7,983 nucleotides of DNA from Desulfuromonadales bacterium. Its GTDB lineage: Bacteria > Desulfobacterota > Desulfuromonadia > Desulfuromonadales > BM103. Shown one piece after another: positions 6,757 to 7,983 of this stretch. The notes under the pieces were generated by a model. The model saw only the letters and a program-made list of their open reading frames with translations, had not been told where the DNA came from and did not search any database. Numbering within the stretch: the first letter of the stretch is position 1; the number at the start of each line of letters is the position of its first letter. A program made the translations under genes and the position numbers. Where the stretch lies: contig JAOUDB010000104.1 in assembly GCA_029859485.1 (NCBI GenBank), positions 1-7,983 of the forward strand, given 5' to 3'.

Positions 6757-7983
6757 ATGTCCAATAGCCTCAAGATTCGGACCGGCCTGGTTCTGGGCTG
6801 CCTCATCCTGGCCCTTGTCTCGCTCGGACCGACGCTCTTCGGTAGTGATTTGCCGGACTGGTGGCGCAAGACTTTTGACCCGATTCACCTCGGTCTTGAC
6901 CTGCAAGGTGGCATGCACCTGGTTCTCGGTGTTGATGTCGATAAGGCGGTTGAAAGTCGTCTCGATACGATTGTCGATCAGTCGGAAGACCTGTTGCGTG
7001 AAAAGGACGTGATCTTCAAGAGGATCGATCGATCTTCCGGAGAGCGCATCATTGTCACTGTTTATGATGAAGAAGCTGGAGAGCAGGCCGATGCGATCAT
7101 GGCCGAAAATTTCCCGAACCTCGAAGCGATGACGCTGACGGCCGAAGGTGCTTATATCCAGAAGAATTATCGTTTGAGCGATAATGAAATCGAGGCGGTT
7201 CGCGAGTACGCTGTTCGCCAAGCCCTTGAAACGCTGCGCAATCGTGTTGACCAGTTTGGTGTGAGTGAGCCTACCCTGCAACGCCAGGAAGGCAATCGCA
7301 TCCTGATTCAGTTGCCTGGCGTCAAGGACCCTCAACGCGCTATTGATCTGCTCGGTAAAACGGCGCGACTTGAATTCAAGATGGTTATGGAAGATGCTAA
7401 CCCGCAGGACGCTATTGCAGGTAACCTGCCTGCCGGTGGCCAACTCCTTTATGAGCGTCGGGTTGATCCTCGCTCTGGAGCGGTTTCCGAGAGCCCTCTC
7501 ATAGTCGAGGACAAAACGGTTCTGACAGGTGATCTTCTCTCCAATGCTCAGGTTCGTATCGACACCCGCTTCAACGATCCTTATGTTGCTATCGACTTTA
7601 ACTCGGTGGGCGCGAAACGCTTTGATCAGATTACCGGTGCCAATGTCGGCAAACGAATGGCGATCGTCCTGGACGACACGGTTTATTCCGCTCCAGTTAT
7701 CCGCGAGCGGATTTCCGGTGGCAGTGCCCAGGTCAGCGGCAGCTTCACCGAGCAGGAAGCCACGGATCTGGCGATTGTTTTGCGCGCTGGCTCCCTTCCT
7801 GCACCGGTTGACATCCTTGAAAACCGCACCGTCGGACCGTCTTTGGGTCAGGATTCAATCGACCAAGGGATGCGCTCGGTTCTGATCGGCTTCGTTCTGG
7901 TCGTCGTCGCCATGTTGGTTTATTACAAATTCTCCGGTCTCGTTGCCAATACTGTCCTGATGTTGAATCTTGTGTTCATCATG
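6757..7983 (+). CDS. secD: Protein translocase subunit SecD, C-terminus outside window
   Basis: 409 codons are visible and the frame is open at the window end; SecD is usually about 530 residues, so about 120 are missing. SecD, with SecF, is an RND-type inner-membrane protein that uses the proton gradient to help pull proteins out of SecYEG on the periplasmic side. Visible parts: membrane segment 1 (about 8-28), the conserved LGLDLQGGMHLVLGVD (45-60), a large periplasmic domain including ETLRNRVDQFGVSEP (158-172), NRILIQLPGV (180-189), KTARLEF (201-207), VAIDFNSVGAKRF (277-289), LDDTVYSAPVI (305-315) and RAGSLPAP (343-350). RTVGPSLGQDSI (357-368) leads into membrane segment 2 (about 373-390). 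It follows yajC after a structured 132-base leader, and secF is expected next. Apart from the cut nothing is missing. Confidence 0.98.
   Translation, partial: MSNSLKIRTGLVLGCLILALVSLGPTLFGSDLPDWWRKTFDPIHLGLDLQGGMHLVLGVDVDKAVESRLDTIVDQSEDLLREKDVIFKRIDRSSGERIIVTVYDEEAGEQADAIMAENFPNLEAMTLTAEGAYIQKNYRLSDNEIEAVREYAVRQALETLRNRVDQFGVSEPTLQRQEGNRILIQLPGVKDPQRAIDLLGKTARLEFKMVMEDANPQDAIAGNLPAGGQLLYERRVDPRSGAVSESPLIVEDKTVLTGDLLSNAQVRIDTRFNDPYVAIDFNSVGAKRFDQITGANVGKRMAIVLDDTVYSAPVIRERISGGSAQVSGSFTEQEATDLAIVLRAGSLPAPVDILENRTVGPSLGQDSIDQGMRSVLIGFVLVVVAMLVYYKFSGLVANTVLMLNLVFIM

Noticed and set aside
6703..7443. 246-residue minus-strand ORF
   Set aside because: Fully antisense to secD, whose family assignment is certain; no recognisable domain, so it is a shadow of secD codon use.

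Overview
The window looks like a chromosomal segment from an anaerobic, moderate-GC deltaproteobacterium of the Desulfuromonas/Geobacter/Pelobacter type. This is inferred from three things: the gene order queA, tgt, yajC, secD; a membrane HD-GYP sensor with a periplasmic c-type haem motif (CxxCH); and many HAMP-type sensors. No rRNA or tRNA gene was seen, and no marker fixes the species.

Left part (1-3202, minus strand): two tandem membrane sensor genes read leftwards with 12 bases between them. The first transcribed (1163-3202) has a periplasmic domain with a CYGCH haem-attachment motif, then HAMP, coiled coil, GAF and a complete HD-GYP domain, so it is a probable c-di-GMP phosphodiesterase controlled by a haem. 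The second (1-1150) has two membrane segments, an extracytoplasmic domain and HAMP, and runs off the window before its output domain.

Middle (3203-3489): a 287-base divergent intergenic region. It holds an inverted repeat upstream of the sensor operon, a plausible sigma-70 promoter pointing right, and a perfect 12-base palindrome in the presumed leader.

Right part (3490-7983, plus strand): a small DUF2065 membrane protein, queA and tgt (two steps of queuosine tRNA modification), then yajC and secD (Sec translocon accessory subunits). secD is cut by the window edge and secF probably follows. This is the conserved queA-tgt-yajC-secD(F) cluster.

The most interesting non-coding signal is between queA and tgt. 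A 16-base tandem duplication spans the queA stop codon, next comes a 20-base degenerate tandem repeat, and then a roughly 210-base non-coding element (4836-5045) with imperfect 20-base terminal inverted repeats. Perfect 8-base direct repeats (ATACTTTT) flank it exactly, the signature of a MITE-like insertion. A second point of interest is the 132-base yajC-secD leader. It can form two stem-loops, and a nine-codon mini-ORF spans the second, with its stop codon abutting the secD Shine-Dalgarno sequence.
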